Shown here: positions 48,538-57,716 of the stretch, piece by piece
How positions within the stretch are numbered: the stretch's first letter is position 1
Layout of the letters: every line of letters begins with the position of its first letter
Source of the DNA: Acidobacteriaceae bacterium
GTDB taxonomy: Bacteria; Acidobacteriota; Terriglobia; Terriglobales; Acidobacteriaceae
Direction of reading: 5' to 3'
Assembly (NCBI GenBank): GCA_021323655.1
Contig: JAJPKO010000065.1
Span: 62,001 to 126,000 of the forward strand
Length of the DNA: 64,000 bases
The notes under the pieces: model-generated
What the model was told of the DNA's origin: nothing
What the model saw: only the letters and a program-made list of their open reading frames with translations
Database searches by the model: none
Program-made: the position numbers and the translations under genes

Positions 48538-48589
48538 CAAGCAATGCAGCCCAGGCTAGACGGTAAAAGCACCAGCTCCAGCGCCTGCC

Positions 48590-49039
48590 TTAAGACGCAA
48601 CGCCCCTGATATACGCCTCAAGATGCCGGATTGTTTGCTGTTGTTCAGAGATGACCCAGTTCACCAGATCGCCAATCGAAATAATCCCGACTAATCTCCC
48701 GCCTTCCATGACCGGCAGGTGGCGGAAACGTTTGTCTGTCACAATCCGCATGCACTCGCCCACCGTATGCTGAGGAGAAATCGTAACCAGGTCCCGCGTC
48801 ATAATTTCGGCCACCTGCGTGTCCTTTGAAGAACGCCCTTTCAGAATCACTTTGCGCGCATAGTCCCGCTCAGAAATGATCCCCACCAGTTGGCCCTGCT
48901 CTACTACCGGAAGCGCGCCCACTTGTTTTTCCGCCATCATCTCAATGGCCTCGTATACTGACATCGCAGGTGAGATGGACCATACCTCCGCGGGTTTGTT
49001 CCTGAGAACTGCGCCTATTTTGCTTTCCAGTTCCGCCAT
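48590..49039 (-). CDS. Two-CBS-domain protein
   Basis: 149 residues made of a CBS pair: first unit with VYEAIEMMAEKQVGALPVVEQGQLVGIISERD, second with VGECMRIVTDKRFRHLPVMEGGRLVGIISIGDLV. CBS pairs bind adenine nucleotides. The SERDYARKV stretch after the first unit is typical of small stand-alone bacterial CBS proteins tied to stress and dormancy. GAGGT precedes the ATG. It is 42 bases downstream of the MFS gene on the same strand. Confidence 0.9.
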   Translation of the reverse strand: MAELESKIGAVLRNKPAEVWSISPAMSVYEAIEMMAEKQVGALPVVEQGQLVGIISERDYARKVILKGRSSKDTQVAEIMTRDLVTISPQHTVGECMRIVTDKRFRHLPVMEGGRLVGIISIGDLVNWVISEQQQTIRHLEAYIRGVAS

Positions 49040-49081
49040 AACGCTACCTCGGGGAATGGATAATAGTCCTACGGAAAGACG

Positions 49082-50374
49082 TTAGTCCAGACCTCTTAAC
49101 TCTTTCGACACCGAGTAAAAACCCACATAGCACATCATCGCCAGACCGGTCAGAATCGCAATGGCATGCTCTGTAAGAAGATGGCGCGACATCTCTCCCA
49201 CAATCAGGCACCCAACCGGCGGCAGGCCCAGAAAGCTCGCCGCATAGATGCTCATTACGCGACCCCGCATTGCATCACTGGAAAGCTGCTGCATCGTCAC
49301 ATTCACTGTAGAAAGGCTGATAATCATACCCAGCCCTTCGCAGAAAGACATTGCCGCTGAAAGCGCAAATATTTTCGAGTAACAAAGCACCAGGACTGCC
49401 GCCATTACAAACAGTCCTGCAAAGACAATCACCCGCCCGCGCCAGCGGATCTTTCCCAGGTACGCTATGATGCCCGCTCCCGTCAGTGCCCCAATTCCGG
49501 AACACGCCATCAGAAAACCGAGGCCCCGTTCGCCCGCATGCAGTACGTCACGGGCAAAATACGGAATAAACGTAATGAACGGCAGCAGCAACAGGCTCGC
49601 GCTCATAATCAGTAACACCACTGCTGACATTTGCGCCGACTCCCGTACGTATGCGATCCCGTCCCGAAGGCTCCTTAGCACGCTTCCATGTCGCGCCGGC
49701 GTTTCTTCGGGGTAACGCATCTTGTGTAGCGGCCACAACACAGCAAGAAAGCTGAACGCATTCAGAAAGAAGTTGCCAGCCATTCCGATCCACGCCATCG
49801 CATAACCGCCCAGCGTTGGCCCGATGATGCGCGACATATTGAATTGCGCAGAGTTTAGTGCAATCGCATTTGGCAGGTCTTCCGCTGAAACCAGGCGCGG
49901 TACAAGCGCCTGATACGTGGGCGCATTCAACGCGTTGGCCACACCATTACAGAAAGCAATCAGAACAAGCTGCCGAATGGTAATCACTTTGAAATAGGTC
50001 AGCAACGCAAGCACAAATGCGAACAACATCTGTGCCGTCTGCGTGGCCATCAGCAGCTTGCGTTTGTTTACGCGGTCCGCAATCACACCGCCAAAGAGCG
50101 TAAAAAGCAGAAACGGAAACGATGCGGCAAAACCCACCATTCCGAGCCAATAAGAAGAATTGGAGAGTTCCAGTACCAGCCAACCCTGGGCAACATTCTG
50201 CATCCATGTGCCGACATTGGAAAGCAAGCATCCGCCCCAGAAAAGGCGATAGTCATCGTTGCGGAGCGCGCGCACAATCGCAGGCCAGGGCTTGCCCGCA
50301 ACCGGAAGCTCCATGACCAGATCGTTTTTCAGTTCCGGATCGATCGTTGCCGGAGCGCTGTCCTTTACCGCCAC
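49082..50374 (-). CDS. MFS exporter (EntS/MFS_3-like)
   Basis: 430 residues with about 11-12 membrane helices. NDDYRLFWGGCLLSNVGTWMQNVAQGWLVLEL is the opening of the MFS_3/EntS group, and FGGVIADRVNKRKLL carries the loop-2-3 motif A. Members export siderophores, macrolides or unknown small molecules. No siderophore genes are near. Divergent from the peptidase gene. Confidence 0.88.
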   Translation of the reverse strand: MAVKDSAPATIDPELKNDLVMELPVAGKPWPAIVRALRNDDYRLFWGGCLLSNVGTWMQNVAQGWLVLELSNSSYWLGMVGFAASFPFLLFTLFGGVIADRVNKRKLLMATQTAQMLFAFVLALLTYFKVITIRQLVLIAFCNGVANALNAPTYQALVPRLVSAEDLPNAIALNSAQFNMSRIIGPTLGGYAMAWIGMAGNFFLNAFSFLAVLWPLHKMRYPEETPARHGSVLRSLRDGIAYVRESAQMSAVVLLIMSASLLLLPFITFIPYFARDVLHAGERGLGFLMACSGIGALTGAGIIAYLGKIRWRGRVIVFAGLFVMAAVLVLCYSKIFALSAAMSFCEGLGMIISLSTVNVTMQQLSSDAMRGRVMSIYAASFLGLPPVGCLIVGEMSRHLLTEHAIAILTGLAMMCYVGFYSVSKELRGLD

Positions 50375-50563
50375 TGGGCGCTCCTCTTCGTGCTGCTACA
50401 TCGCTCTTCACGCATAATCATGACTCAGTCAATGCTTGAGAATTATCGATTACGTCCGTGAAGGCTGCACGAACACACCAAAAATAAGGACAATTTGTAT
50501 ACCATTTCTTTAAATAGTGTAAGCTCACTGTTTATCAACAAACTCCCCTCAAGGAGCATATAC

Positions 50564-52708
50564 TTGACTCTTCGCACTTTCGCCATCTGCCTTTCCGTTT
50601 CCGCCCTCACATTATCTGTGTCGGCGCAGTCCGTTACACCTTCGCGAACGCTCTTTGGCTATCGCGATTTCTCGGCGCAGGCAAGAATAGACGAGCAGTT
50701 TCTCGCTGTCCCCAACGCAAAGCTCGCCGGAGAAGAACTCAAGACCCTCACCGCGGCACCGCACATCGCAGCCTCCAAAGAAGACCATGACACCGCGCTT
50801 TACGTCGCCGGCAAATTCAAGGCTGCGGGATTAGAGACAGAGATCGTTCCCTACAACGTCTGGCTCAATCTGCCCAAAGAAATCAGCATCACGGCCACCG
50901 ATCCGAATGGAAAAGTCCTCATGACAGGCCCTGCACGGGAGCACGTGGAAGGTGATCCATTTCAGGACGATCCGCGTGTCCTGACCGCCTTCAACGGCTC
51001 TTCACCCTCCGGTGATGTGACTGCCGAGGTGGTCTACGCCAATTATGGCAGGCCAGAAGACTTCAAGAAACTCGACGACCTGGGCATCAGCGTAAAGGGC
51101 AAAATCGTCCTCGTCCGTTACGGGCAGAACTTCCGAGGTGTCAAGGTTTATATCGCGCAACAACGTGGCGCAGCCGGCGTCATCATTTATTCCGATCCCG
51201 CAGATGACGGCTATTACCGCGGCGATATGTATCCGAATGGCCCATGGCGCCCTGAAACCGGGGTCCAGCGCGGCGCCGTGCAATATCTCTTCAAGTATTC
51301 AGGAGACGCCAGTACTCCCGGCATTGCCGCTAAACCCAATCTGCCCGATTCAAGCCGCATCAACCCTGCAACGGCTCCCAACATGCCGCAGATTCCATCC
51401 ACTCCGCTTTCTTATCACGATGCCGCCCCTATTCTGAAAGCGCTCACGGGGCCCGCCGTACCCCAGGGATGGCAGGGGTCACTGCCCTTCACCTATCACG
51501 TTGGCCCCGGCGGCGTAAAGGTCCACATGTTTCTCAAGCAGGATTACGCCTACCGCACCATCTGGGACGTCATCGGAAAAATTAAAGGCACTGAATGGCC
51601 TGATGAATGGGTCATCGCCGGAAACCATCGCGATGCATGGGTATATGGCGCAGTAGACCCCAATAGCGGAACCGCAGCCATGCTTGAGGCTGTCCACGGC
51701 GTCGGCCAACTGCTTAAATCTGGATGGAAACCGAAGCGCACCCTTATCTTCGCCAGTTGGGACGCGGAGGAGGAGGGCCTCATCGGTTCAACGGAATGGG
51801 CTGAAGATAACGCAGCGGCCCTCCAGCATGCCGTGGCATACTTCAATACCGACGTCGGCGTCTCAGGCCCAAACTTTGACGCGGGCGCCGTCCCTTCACT
51901 CAAGCAATTCACCCGCGATATCGCAAAAGAAGTCCCCAGCCCGCATGGCGGATCGGTCTATGACCAATGGAAAAAGAGTGAGGCCGAAGAGGCCTTGCGA
52001 CATCATTTGATGAACGAACATGCTTCACATCCTGCGGGTCATGAAAGCGACGTAAGCGTCGGTGATCTTGGCAGCGGCTCCGACTACACGCCGTTCATCC
52101 AGCATCTAGGCGTGCCATCTACTGACATTGGATCCATGGGCCCGTACGGCGTCTATCATTCAGTCTTTGATAATTACAACTGGTTCATCAAAAATGCCGA
52201 CCCCAGCTTCGTCTTCGAGCAGCAGCAGGCGCGCGTTTTTGGTCTCGAAGCACTCCATATGGCTGACGCAGATGTGCTGCCGTACGATTATGTAACCTAC
52301 GGAAAAGAGCTCTCAGACTACCTGACAGCCGCAAAAAAGAAGGCCTCGGACGAAAAGATCTCCGGTCTCGACTTCTCCCCTGCACTGGCCGCAGCACAGC
52401 GCTTCACTACCGCTGCCGAAGCCGTATATAAAAAACAGCAAACTGTACCACCAGATACTACTCAATTGAACGCGCAGCTCCGGCAGGTAGAAAGCGACTT
52501 TCTCTCTTCAGCAGGACTCCCGAATCGTCCCTGGTTCAAACACACGGTCTACGCGCCGGGCGAATACACAGGTTACGCTGCCGTGGTTATTCCAGGCGTG
52601 AATGAAGCAATTGACGCGAAAGACAGCAGCCGCGCATCTGCTCAGCTTTCCATTCTGACGGAAGCCATCAATCGAGCGGCCGGCACACTGGAGGAAGCTT
52701 CAAAATAG
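50564..52708 (+). CDS. M28 family glutamate carboxypeptidase II-like peptidase
   Basis: 714 residues if translation starts at the TTG at 50564, which has AAGGAG 7 bases upstream and opens a signal peptide (TLRTFAICLSVSALTLSVSA). A TTG at 50495 would add 23 residues and bury the signal. Domains: PA-type insertion (about 95-260, KGKIVLVRYGQNFRGVKVYIAQQRGAAGVIIYSD), M28 catalytic core with AGNHRDAWVYGAVDPNSGTAAMLE and ASWDAEEEGLIGSTEW (zinc ligands and the Glu base), and a helical dimerisation domain. It would trim C-terminal acidic residues from peptides in the periplasm. Confidence 0.88.
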   Translation: MTLRTFAICLSVSALTLSVSAQSVTPSRTLFGYRDFSAQARIDEQFLAVPNAKLAGEELKTLTAAPHIAASKEDHDTALYVAGKFKAAGLETEIVPYNVWLNLPKEISITATDPNGKVLMTGPAREHVEGDPFQDDPRVLTAFNGSSPSGDVTAEVVYANYGRPEDFKKLDDLGISVKGKIVLVRYGQNFRGVKVYIAQQRGAAGVIIYSDPADDGYYRGDMYPNGPWRPETGVQRGAVQYLFKYSGDASTPGIAAKPNLPDSSRINPATAPNMPQIPSTPLSYHDAAPILKALTGPAVPQGWQGSLPFTYHVGPGGVKVHMFLKQDYAYRTIWDVIGKIKGTEWPDEWVIAGNHRDAWVYGAVDPNSGTAAMLEAVHGVGQLLKSGWKPKRTLIFASWDAEEEGLIGSTEWAEDNAAALQHAVAYFNTDVGVSGPNFDAGAVPSLKQFTRDIAKEVPSPHGGSVYDQWKKSEAEEALRHHLMNEHASHPAGHESDVSVGDLGSGSDYTPFIQHLGVPSTDIGSMGPYGVYHSVFDNYNWFIKNADPSFVFEQQQARVFGLEALHMADADVLPYDYVTYGKELSDYLTAAKKKASDEKISGLDFSPALAAAQRFTTAAEAVYKKQQTVPPDTTQLNAQLRQVESDFLSSAGLPNRPWFKHTVYAPGEYTGYAAVVIPGVNEAIDAKDSSRASAQLSILTEAINRAAGTLEEASK

Positions 52709-52715
52709 AAGAACA

Positions 52716-53813
52716 CTATTCTTCCTGTTCCTGCACCATCTTCGCTGTAATGATTCGGTGCTGGACCCAGTTATAAGGCGGCACAGTGTGTCCGCGCAGG
52801 ATTGCAACTCCTAATTGAACAAGTCGCGGTCCATAGCTGTGCGCCTCGTGCGATACAGAAGCAATGATTGGGCTCTGCGGCTTTTTCATTTCTTCCAGCA
52901 CTTCAGGAATGCAGTCCTGACCGACAATCGCAACGTTCTTTTCCCGCTGCGCATCCAAAGTGGCCTGCAATGCACCTAACGCGCTTGTGTCAGTTGCGGC
53001 AGCAATCAGAATACGGTCTGTCCTCTGATGGCGCTTGAAAAAATCAGCAACCACCCGTGCGCTGGTCTCCCTCATGCCGCGGCCATCCAATCGGATCAAC
53101 GCTTCCTGCGGCAGGTCAGGCAGAAGGGAACGGATGCCCTCAAACGCGCCTGTGATCCGGCTCTGCACAAAGCCACCTGCTTCGGCAACGTCCAAACCGA
53201 TCACCCAGTCCACCTTTTTCTTCCACCTGGAAATTGCATGTTGCGCCAGCAGCTCACCAGCCTCAAAGCCAACTTGGAAATTGTCCACTCCGAAATAACA
53301 GGCATGCGGATGTGGGATATCAATCGCAATCAACGGAATCCCTGCGCGCGAGATGATATGGGCGATCGTAGGAGCTACGTGTTCTTCAATCTGGAACTCG
53401 ATCACCAGGTCTACGCCCTCGGCAACAAATTCTCTGGCATTCTTAATCGCCGTATCTGCGTCGTAGCGGTTGTCGCGTACCAGCAGTTCTACTCCAGATG
53501 CAGCGGCAGCGGTCCTCAGGCTGGTGGTCACTGCTTCAGAAAACGGCATTTCCGCACTCTGTCCAGCAAAACCGAAACGGATTTTCTTGGGGCGTGAAAC
53601 CAGCCGGTAAGAGCCGTCAGGAGATTGCGCCACATAACCGCGATGCACAAATGTCTTCAGAATGCGGTAAACGCTTGTCTTTGAAATCTGCGAGCGCTGG
53701 TAGATGGCTTCCAGTGTGATGGGCCGTTTTTCTTCTTCTAGAAGCTCAAGAATATCGAGCGCTTTGGAGAGGATGGGAATAAGATAAAGCCGCTTGATCT
53801 TTTGCTGGGCCAA
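52716..53813 (-). CDS. IclR-type HTH fused to a periplasmic-binding-protein-like sensor domain
   Basis: 365 residues. The N-terminal 75 residues are an IclR-type winged helix (LSKALDILELLEEE, ISKTSVYRILKTFVHRGYVAQ). From about residue 77 the chain changes to a ribose-binding-like fold (IRFGFAGQSAEMPFSEAV, AIKNAREFVAEGVDLVIEFQI, GIPLIAIDIP) and ends in IASVSHEAHSYG. The usual IclR GAF-like domain is absent. LacI proteins pair this sensor with a different HTH, so the combination is unusual. Next to rhaB, it is most likely the rhamnose regulator. Confidence 0.85.
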   Translation of the reverse strand: MAQQKIKRLYLIPILSKALDILELLEEEKRPITLEAIYQRSQISKTSVYRILKTFVHRGYVAQSPDGSYRLVSRPKKIRFGFAGQSAEMPFSEAVTTSLRTAAAASGVELLVRDNRYDADTAIKNAREFVAEGVDLVIEFQIEEHVAPTIAHIISRAGIPLIAIDIPHPHACYFGVDNFQVGFEAGELLAQHAISRWKKKVDWVIGLDVAEAGGFVQSRITGAFEGIRSLLPDLPQEALIRLDGRGMRETSARVVADFFKRHQRTDRILIAAATDTSALGALQATLDAQREKNVAIVGQDCIPEVLEEMKKPQSPIIASVSHEAHSYGPRLVQLGVAILRGHTVPPYNWVQHRIITAKMVQEQEE

Positions 53814-53853
53814 CTTGAATCACGCCTCCAGAAGCGTAAGTATACAGTGATAG

Positions 53854-55278
53854 TCAGCATTTTCTCATACCGGTCAGCGCGTCGGCCCAATAGGCAATAC
53901 GCTCACATGATCCAGCCGCACCTTCCAGAACGGCAAGCTGCACCGCAAAATTGCCCACCGTGGAACTTTCTGGCACGCCGCAAACCAGTTCCAGGCCAGT
54001 AGCTTCGCTTGTAAGGCGGTTCAGGAACTGGTTCTGACTTCCCCCTCCGACCATCGCAAGCCGCTTCAACTTTTTTCCGCTCAGATGTGCTGCGTTCCGA
54101 AGCACCTCAGCATACCGTGCCGCAAGGCTATGAAAGATGAGTGCTGCAAACTTCGGCATGGATGAGGCGCTTTCCTCGATGACAGCCAGGCCTCGTCTGG
54201 CCAGTTGAGCATTGATGCGCGAAGCCATCTTTCCGTGCAGCAGAAGGTCAGCGTCATCTACATCCAGAAGGTCCTTCGGCTGCGGCTCTCGCTCAGAAGC
54301 TGCAATTAGCTCCGGCATGGTCCAGCCCCCCTCAGGACACAACTGCTCCATACACTGCCGCAGCAACCACATTCCATTCACATTCTTGTGGAAGCACACC
54401 TGACCACCCGCCGCCCCAAGATTCGTGAAGCCGGACTGGAATGCCTCCTGGGTCGGAATCGAACGGTCAAGGAGAACGCCAACCAGCGACCATGTTCCGG
54501 AACTGATATAGGCCCAGTCATCGCCATGCAGAGGAATGCCCGCAACTGCCGAAGCAGTATCGTGGCAGCATGGCGCAATCAGTTTTGTGCCCCGATATGC
54601 AGAGCTTGCCGAAAAAGTATCGTTCGTACAACCCAGCATTGTCCCGGTAGAAACAAGCTGTGGTGCAGCATTCGCATCCAATCCAACCCGAGAAAAGATC
54701 TCCCCGCACCATTCATGCGTCTTTGCGTCCACCAATCCTGTGTGCGTAGCATTCGTAAGCTCGGAAACGCGGCCTCCGCCCAGATACATCAGCACATACT
54801 CCGGCAGATTGACCCACGGGCTGCTATTCGGCAGGCCAGCAATCCTGTCTGCCACCAATTGAAACAAGGTGTTCAATCGGAGTGGCTGCGCCCCGCCTAG
54901 AAGGAATAGTTCTTCCGGAGAAACATCTTTCCTCACCGCAACCTCAGCAGCCTCGGTCCGGATGTCCCGGTAGCAATACGGGTCGGCGGACGGTTTTCCA
55001 TCTCCATTCAGACGCACATAATCTACCGCCCATCCATCCACGCCAATGGAAGCGATGGAGTGAGGCGCATGCACCTCGCAAAGCCGCAGACCCTTCTCCA
55101 GTTCCGCGCAGATACGTCCGAGATCCCACCGTAATGTTCCGCCCCGTTCCACAGGAGCATTGCTGAAGCGATATATCAGATCAACGCGCGGTCTCCTGTT
55201 CTCCCAGCAGAGAAGCGAGACACGGCAACTCTCCGCGCCTAGATCAATCGCAACAATGGAAGGAAGGTGGTTCGGCAT
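53854..55278 (-). CDS. rhaB: L-Rhamnulose kinase
   Basis: 474 residues, a full FGGY kinase. N-terminal phosphate-binding AIDLGAESCRVSLL; the rhamnulokinase segment GVDGWAVDYVRLNGDGK; CCHDTASAVAGIPLHGDDWAYISSGTWSLVG; and LAMVGGGSQNQFLNRLTSEATGL near the end. It phosphorylates L-rhamnulose. 74 bases separate it from rhaD upstream on the same strand. Confidence 0.93.
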   Translation of the reverse strand: MPNHLPSIVAIDLGAESCRVSLLCWENRRPRVDLIYRFSNAPVERGGTLRWDLGRICAELEKGLRLCEVHAPHSIASIGVDGWAVDYVRLNGDGKPSADPYCYRDIRTEAAEVAVRKDVSPEELFLLGGAQPLRLNTLFQLVADRIAGLPNSSPWVNLPEYVLMYLGGGRVSELTNATHTGLVDAKTHEWCGEIFSRVGLDANAAPQLVSTGTMLGCTNDTFSASSAYRGTKLIAPCCHDTASAVAGIPLHGDDWAYISSGTWSLVGVLLDRSIPTQEAFQSGFTNLGAAGGQVCFHKNVNGMWLLRQCMEQLCPEGGWTMPELIAASEREPQPKDLLDVDDADLLLHGKMASRINAQLARRGLAVIEESASSMPKFAALIFHSLAARYAEVLRNAAHLSGKKLKRLAMVGGGSQNQFLNRLTSEATGLELVCGVPESSTVGNFAVQLAVLEGAAGSCERIAYWADALTGMRKC

Positions 55279-55351
55279 TGGTCAGTTCATCTGAAAATTG
55301 TCATACTGTGCACCGCAATCCACATCCCGCTGTAGAAATGTGGGCACTCCT

Positions 55352-57577
55352 CTAGCGCAGAAACGCATCTGCTAGGCCCCCATCCACAGGGATCAAATGA
55401 CCTGTAGTGCAAGGCGCCTTCGTCCCTGCAAGAAACAGAATGGCTTCGGCACAGATACGTGGATCAATCGGCTGATGCGTGAGTGTTCGCTTCGCGTAGA
55501 ACTTCGCCAGTAGATTGCGCAGTTCATCATCACTCTGGCCAGCTTCAAACGGAATTTCATATTTTTTCAGCGAAGCAACAACTCGGTCACGAGGAAACAT
55601 CGTTGAGCCTTTGACCACGGTCGCCGGGCTGATGCCATTGACGCGAACCAGGGGCGCCTGCGAGACGGCAAGCTCTCGAACCAGATGGCTCAGCGCAGCC
55701 TTGCTCACGTCGTACGCTTCACTCCCCTTCTTCGCGACCACGGCATTGGCCGAACTGGTCAGCACAACACTTGCTGCAAGCCCCTGTTCACGCAGCAATC
55801 TCCCAATTTCATCCACCAGCAGATAATTCGCTGTCACATTAATTTCTAAAGTCAGCGCCCACTGCGCTTCGGTAATCACCCCATCAGGCGAAGAAGGGAA
55901 GATAGCAGCCGTATTCACCAGAATGTCCAGCCCCCCAAATGTTGCTACGGTTTCGCGCACTGCAGCACGAATCGCGTCCCGTTTGCGGATATCCACTGAT
56001 ACAGCAATCGCAGCTTCCTTCCCTGCAATTGCCTTCACCTCCTCAGCCACGCGCTCTGAACCTGCAAGATCGCGGTCAGCGATGACGACATGTGCCCCAC
56101 GCTCGGCTGCAAGCAATACGACTTCCCTGCCAATACCGCTCGCGCCACCAACCACAAGTGCAATCTGACGGCTCAGCTCTTTCTCAGGAGGTTGACGGCG
56201 GATTTTTGCCTCTTCCAGCTTCCAGTACTCAATCCGGAACGCCTCGGAAGGCGGCAGCGCCACATAGTTGTCTTCCACTTTGAAAACGTTGGCCAGCGCC
56301 GCAGATCCACACTGTGGGACCACATCAGAAACCTTACCCTCTTCCAGTCCAGCCGCCCCTTTCATCACATGGATCGCATTCACATAAAACTCTCCCGTGA
56401 TGCGAGATTCGGGTTTGTTCTTGCCAAAGCTGAGCATCCCTACGCCCGGAATCAGCACCACTGTCGGGTTTGCGTCCCGCATTGCGGGAGAAAGCTCGCC
56501 GCGGTGACTCGCGTAGTAATCTGCATAATCTTTGCGATATTTTCCAAGCCCATCCTCGATCTGCTTCTTCAGCGCCTCCACGCCGCTCGCCGGGTCCCAA
56601 TCCACATAAAATGGACGGATCTTCGTACGAATGAAATGATCAGGACAGCTTGTCCCCAGATACGCGAGTTTCGGCGCATCTACGGAATTCACAAACTCCA
56701 GCACTTCAGGCAAATCAGAGTACGTCCCAATCAGCCTACGCTGCTGTGAAACACGGCCACGCACAAAGGGCAAAACCTCAAGGGCCAACTCCCGGCGATC
56801 ATCGAGCGCCTTGCGCTTCTGCCCTCCAAAAATCGCGTTGCCCTTCTTTGCTACATGTTTCTCAATAAAGTCTGTCAGATCATCAATAATGGAAATCGTG
56901 TTCGCATAGCATTCCCGCTGCGTGTCCCCCCAGGTGAACAACCCGTGTCCACCTAAAATCACGCCATCACAGCCTGGGTTCTCCCCGACTGCCCGCTTCA
57001 GCATCATTCCCAGCTCAAAACCAGGGCGTTGCCACGGCAGCCACACCAACTTGTGTCCATACTCCCGATTAAACTGCTCCATCTTTTCCCGCCCATTCGC
57101 GGCGGCGGCTAGTGCAATCGCGCAGTCGGGATGAAGGTGGTCTACATGTGCAAATGGTAGAAAACCATGAAGCGGCGTATCAATCGAAGCAGCCACCGGA
57201 TTGATTCCAAAGGTACAAAGTGGATAGTAGTCCACCATCTCATCTTCAAACTCTGCCCCCCTGTACAGCGACTCCAGCGCCAACAGCTTATCAAGATAAA
57301 GAGTGGCAAAGCCGCTGCGCTTAATGCTGCCCAGGTCCCCGCCGCTGCCCTTCACCCACAGGACTGGCTTTGTGCTCCCGTCCAGCGGATCCGCCTGGTG
57401 GATCTTTGAGCTGGTGTTTCCTCCACCAAAGTTGGTGATACGCAGATCAGAGCCAAGCAAATTTGAGCGGTAGCGCAATAACTCAGGCTCATCCATTCCG
57501 CTCACCTCGCTGTCATTCCATCGGTCTTCCAGATACTTCAGGCTGAGTTTTTTACGAGATCCAGCAACGGGAGACAT
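55352..57577 (-). CDS. rhaD: Bifunctional L-rhamnulose-1-phosphate aldolase/lactaldehyde dehydrogenase-type SDR
   Basis: 741 residues. The first ~430 are a class II aldolase (zinc His in HVDHLHPDCAIAL; HGLFTWGDTQRECYANTISI). From about 480 onward a classical SDR begins (VVGGASGIGREVVLLAAERGAHVVIADRD, VLTSSANAVVAKKGSEAYDVSKAAL with Tyr and Lys). This RhaEW-like fusion cleaves rhamnulose 1-phosphate and then oxidises L-lactaldehyde. It lies between rhaB and rhaI. Confidence 0.93.
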   Translation of the reverse strand: MSPVAGSRKKLSLKYLEDRWNDSEVSGMDEPELLRYRSNLLGSDLRITNFGGGNTSSKIHQADPLDGSTKPVLWVKGSGGDLGSIKRSGFATLYLDKLLALESLYRGAEFEDEMVDYYPLCTFGINPVAASIDTPLHGFLPFAHVDHLHPDCAIALAAAANGREKMEQFNREYGHKLVWLPWQRPGFELGMMLKRAVGENPGCDGVILGGHGLFTWGDTQRECYANTISIIDDLTDFIEKHVAKKGNAIFGGQKRKALDDRRELALEVLPFVRGRVSQQRRLIGTYSDLPEVLEFVNSVDAPKLAYLGTSCPDHFIRTKIRPFYVDWDPASGVEALKKQIEDGLGKYRKDYADYYASHRGELSPAMRDANPTVVLIPGVGMLSFGKNKPESRITGEFYVNAIHVMKGAAGLEEGKVSDVVPQCGSAALANVFKVEDNYVALPPSEAFRIEYWKLEEAKIRRQPPEKELSRQIALVVGGASGIGREVVLLAAERGAHVVIADRDLAGSERVAEEVKAIAGKEAAIAVSVDIRKRDAIRAAVRETVATFGGLDILVNTAAIFPSSPDGVITEAQWALTLEINVTANYLLVDEIGRLLREQGLAASVVLTSSANAVVAKKGSEAYDVSKAALSHLVRELAVSQAPLVRVNGISPATVVKGSTMFPRDRVVASLKKYEIPFEAGQSDDELRNLLAKFYAKRTLTHQPIDPRICAEAILFLAGTKAPCTTGHLIPVDGGLADAFLR

Positions 57578-57689
57578 ATGCGTTTCTTTTTCCTTTCGTC
57601 CGGCCAGACCAGCATCTCTGACTACGAGGCAGTGAAACGATTTCTACGCTTGCTGGCTGAAGGCACGGACAATAATCTGATTATATCTA

Positions 57690-57703
57690 TATAGAATTTA
57701 TTT
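57690..57703. promoter_or_regulatory. Possible second rhamnose operator
   Basis: TATAGAATTTATTT matches 11 of 15 bases of the inverted repeat at 58988-59002 (other orientation) and overlaps the palindrome TCTATATAGA. It lies after rhaI and about 110 bases before rhaD. Confidence 0.3.
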
Positions 57704-57716
57704 ACCGATAGAATTA

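Larger units (their letters stand above)
48121..48589. other. Repeat-rich intergenic region upstream of sucC
   Basis: 469 bases without a gene. From 48300 it consists of short dispersed elements: 48305-48335, 48403-48472 and 48505-48537, each listed. The first 150 bases presumably carry the sucC promoter; TTTTTATAG near 48204 could be part of it, but I cannot place a -35. Confidence 0.6.
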
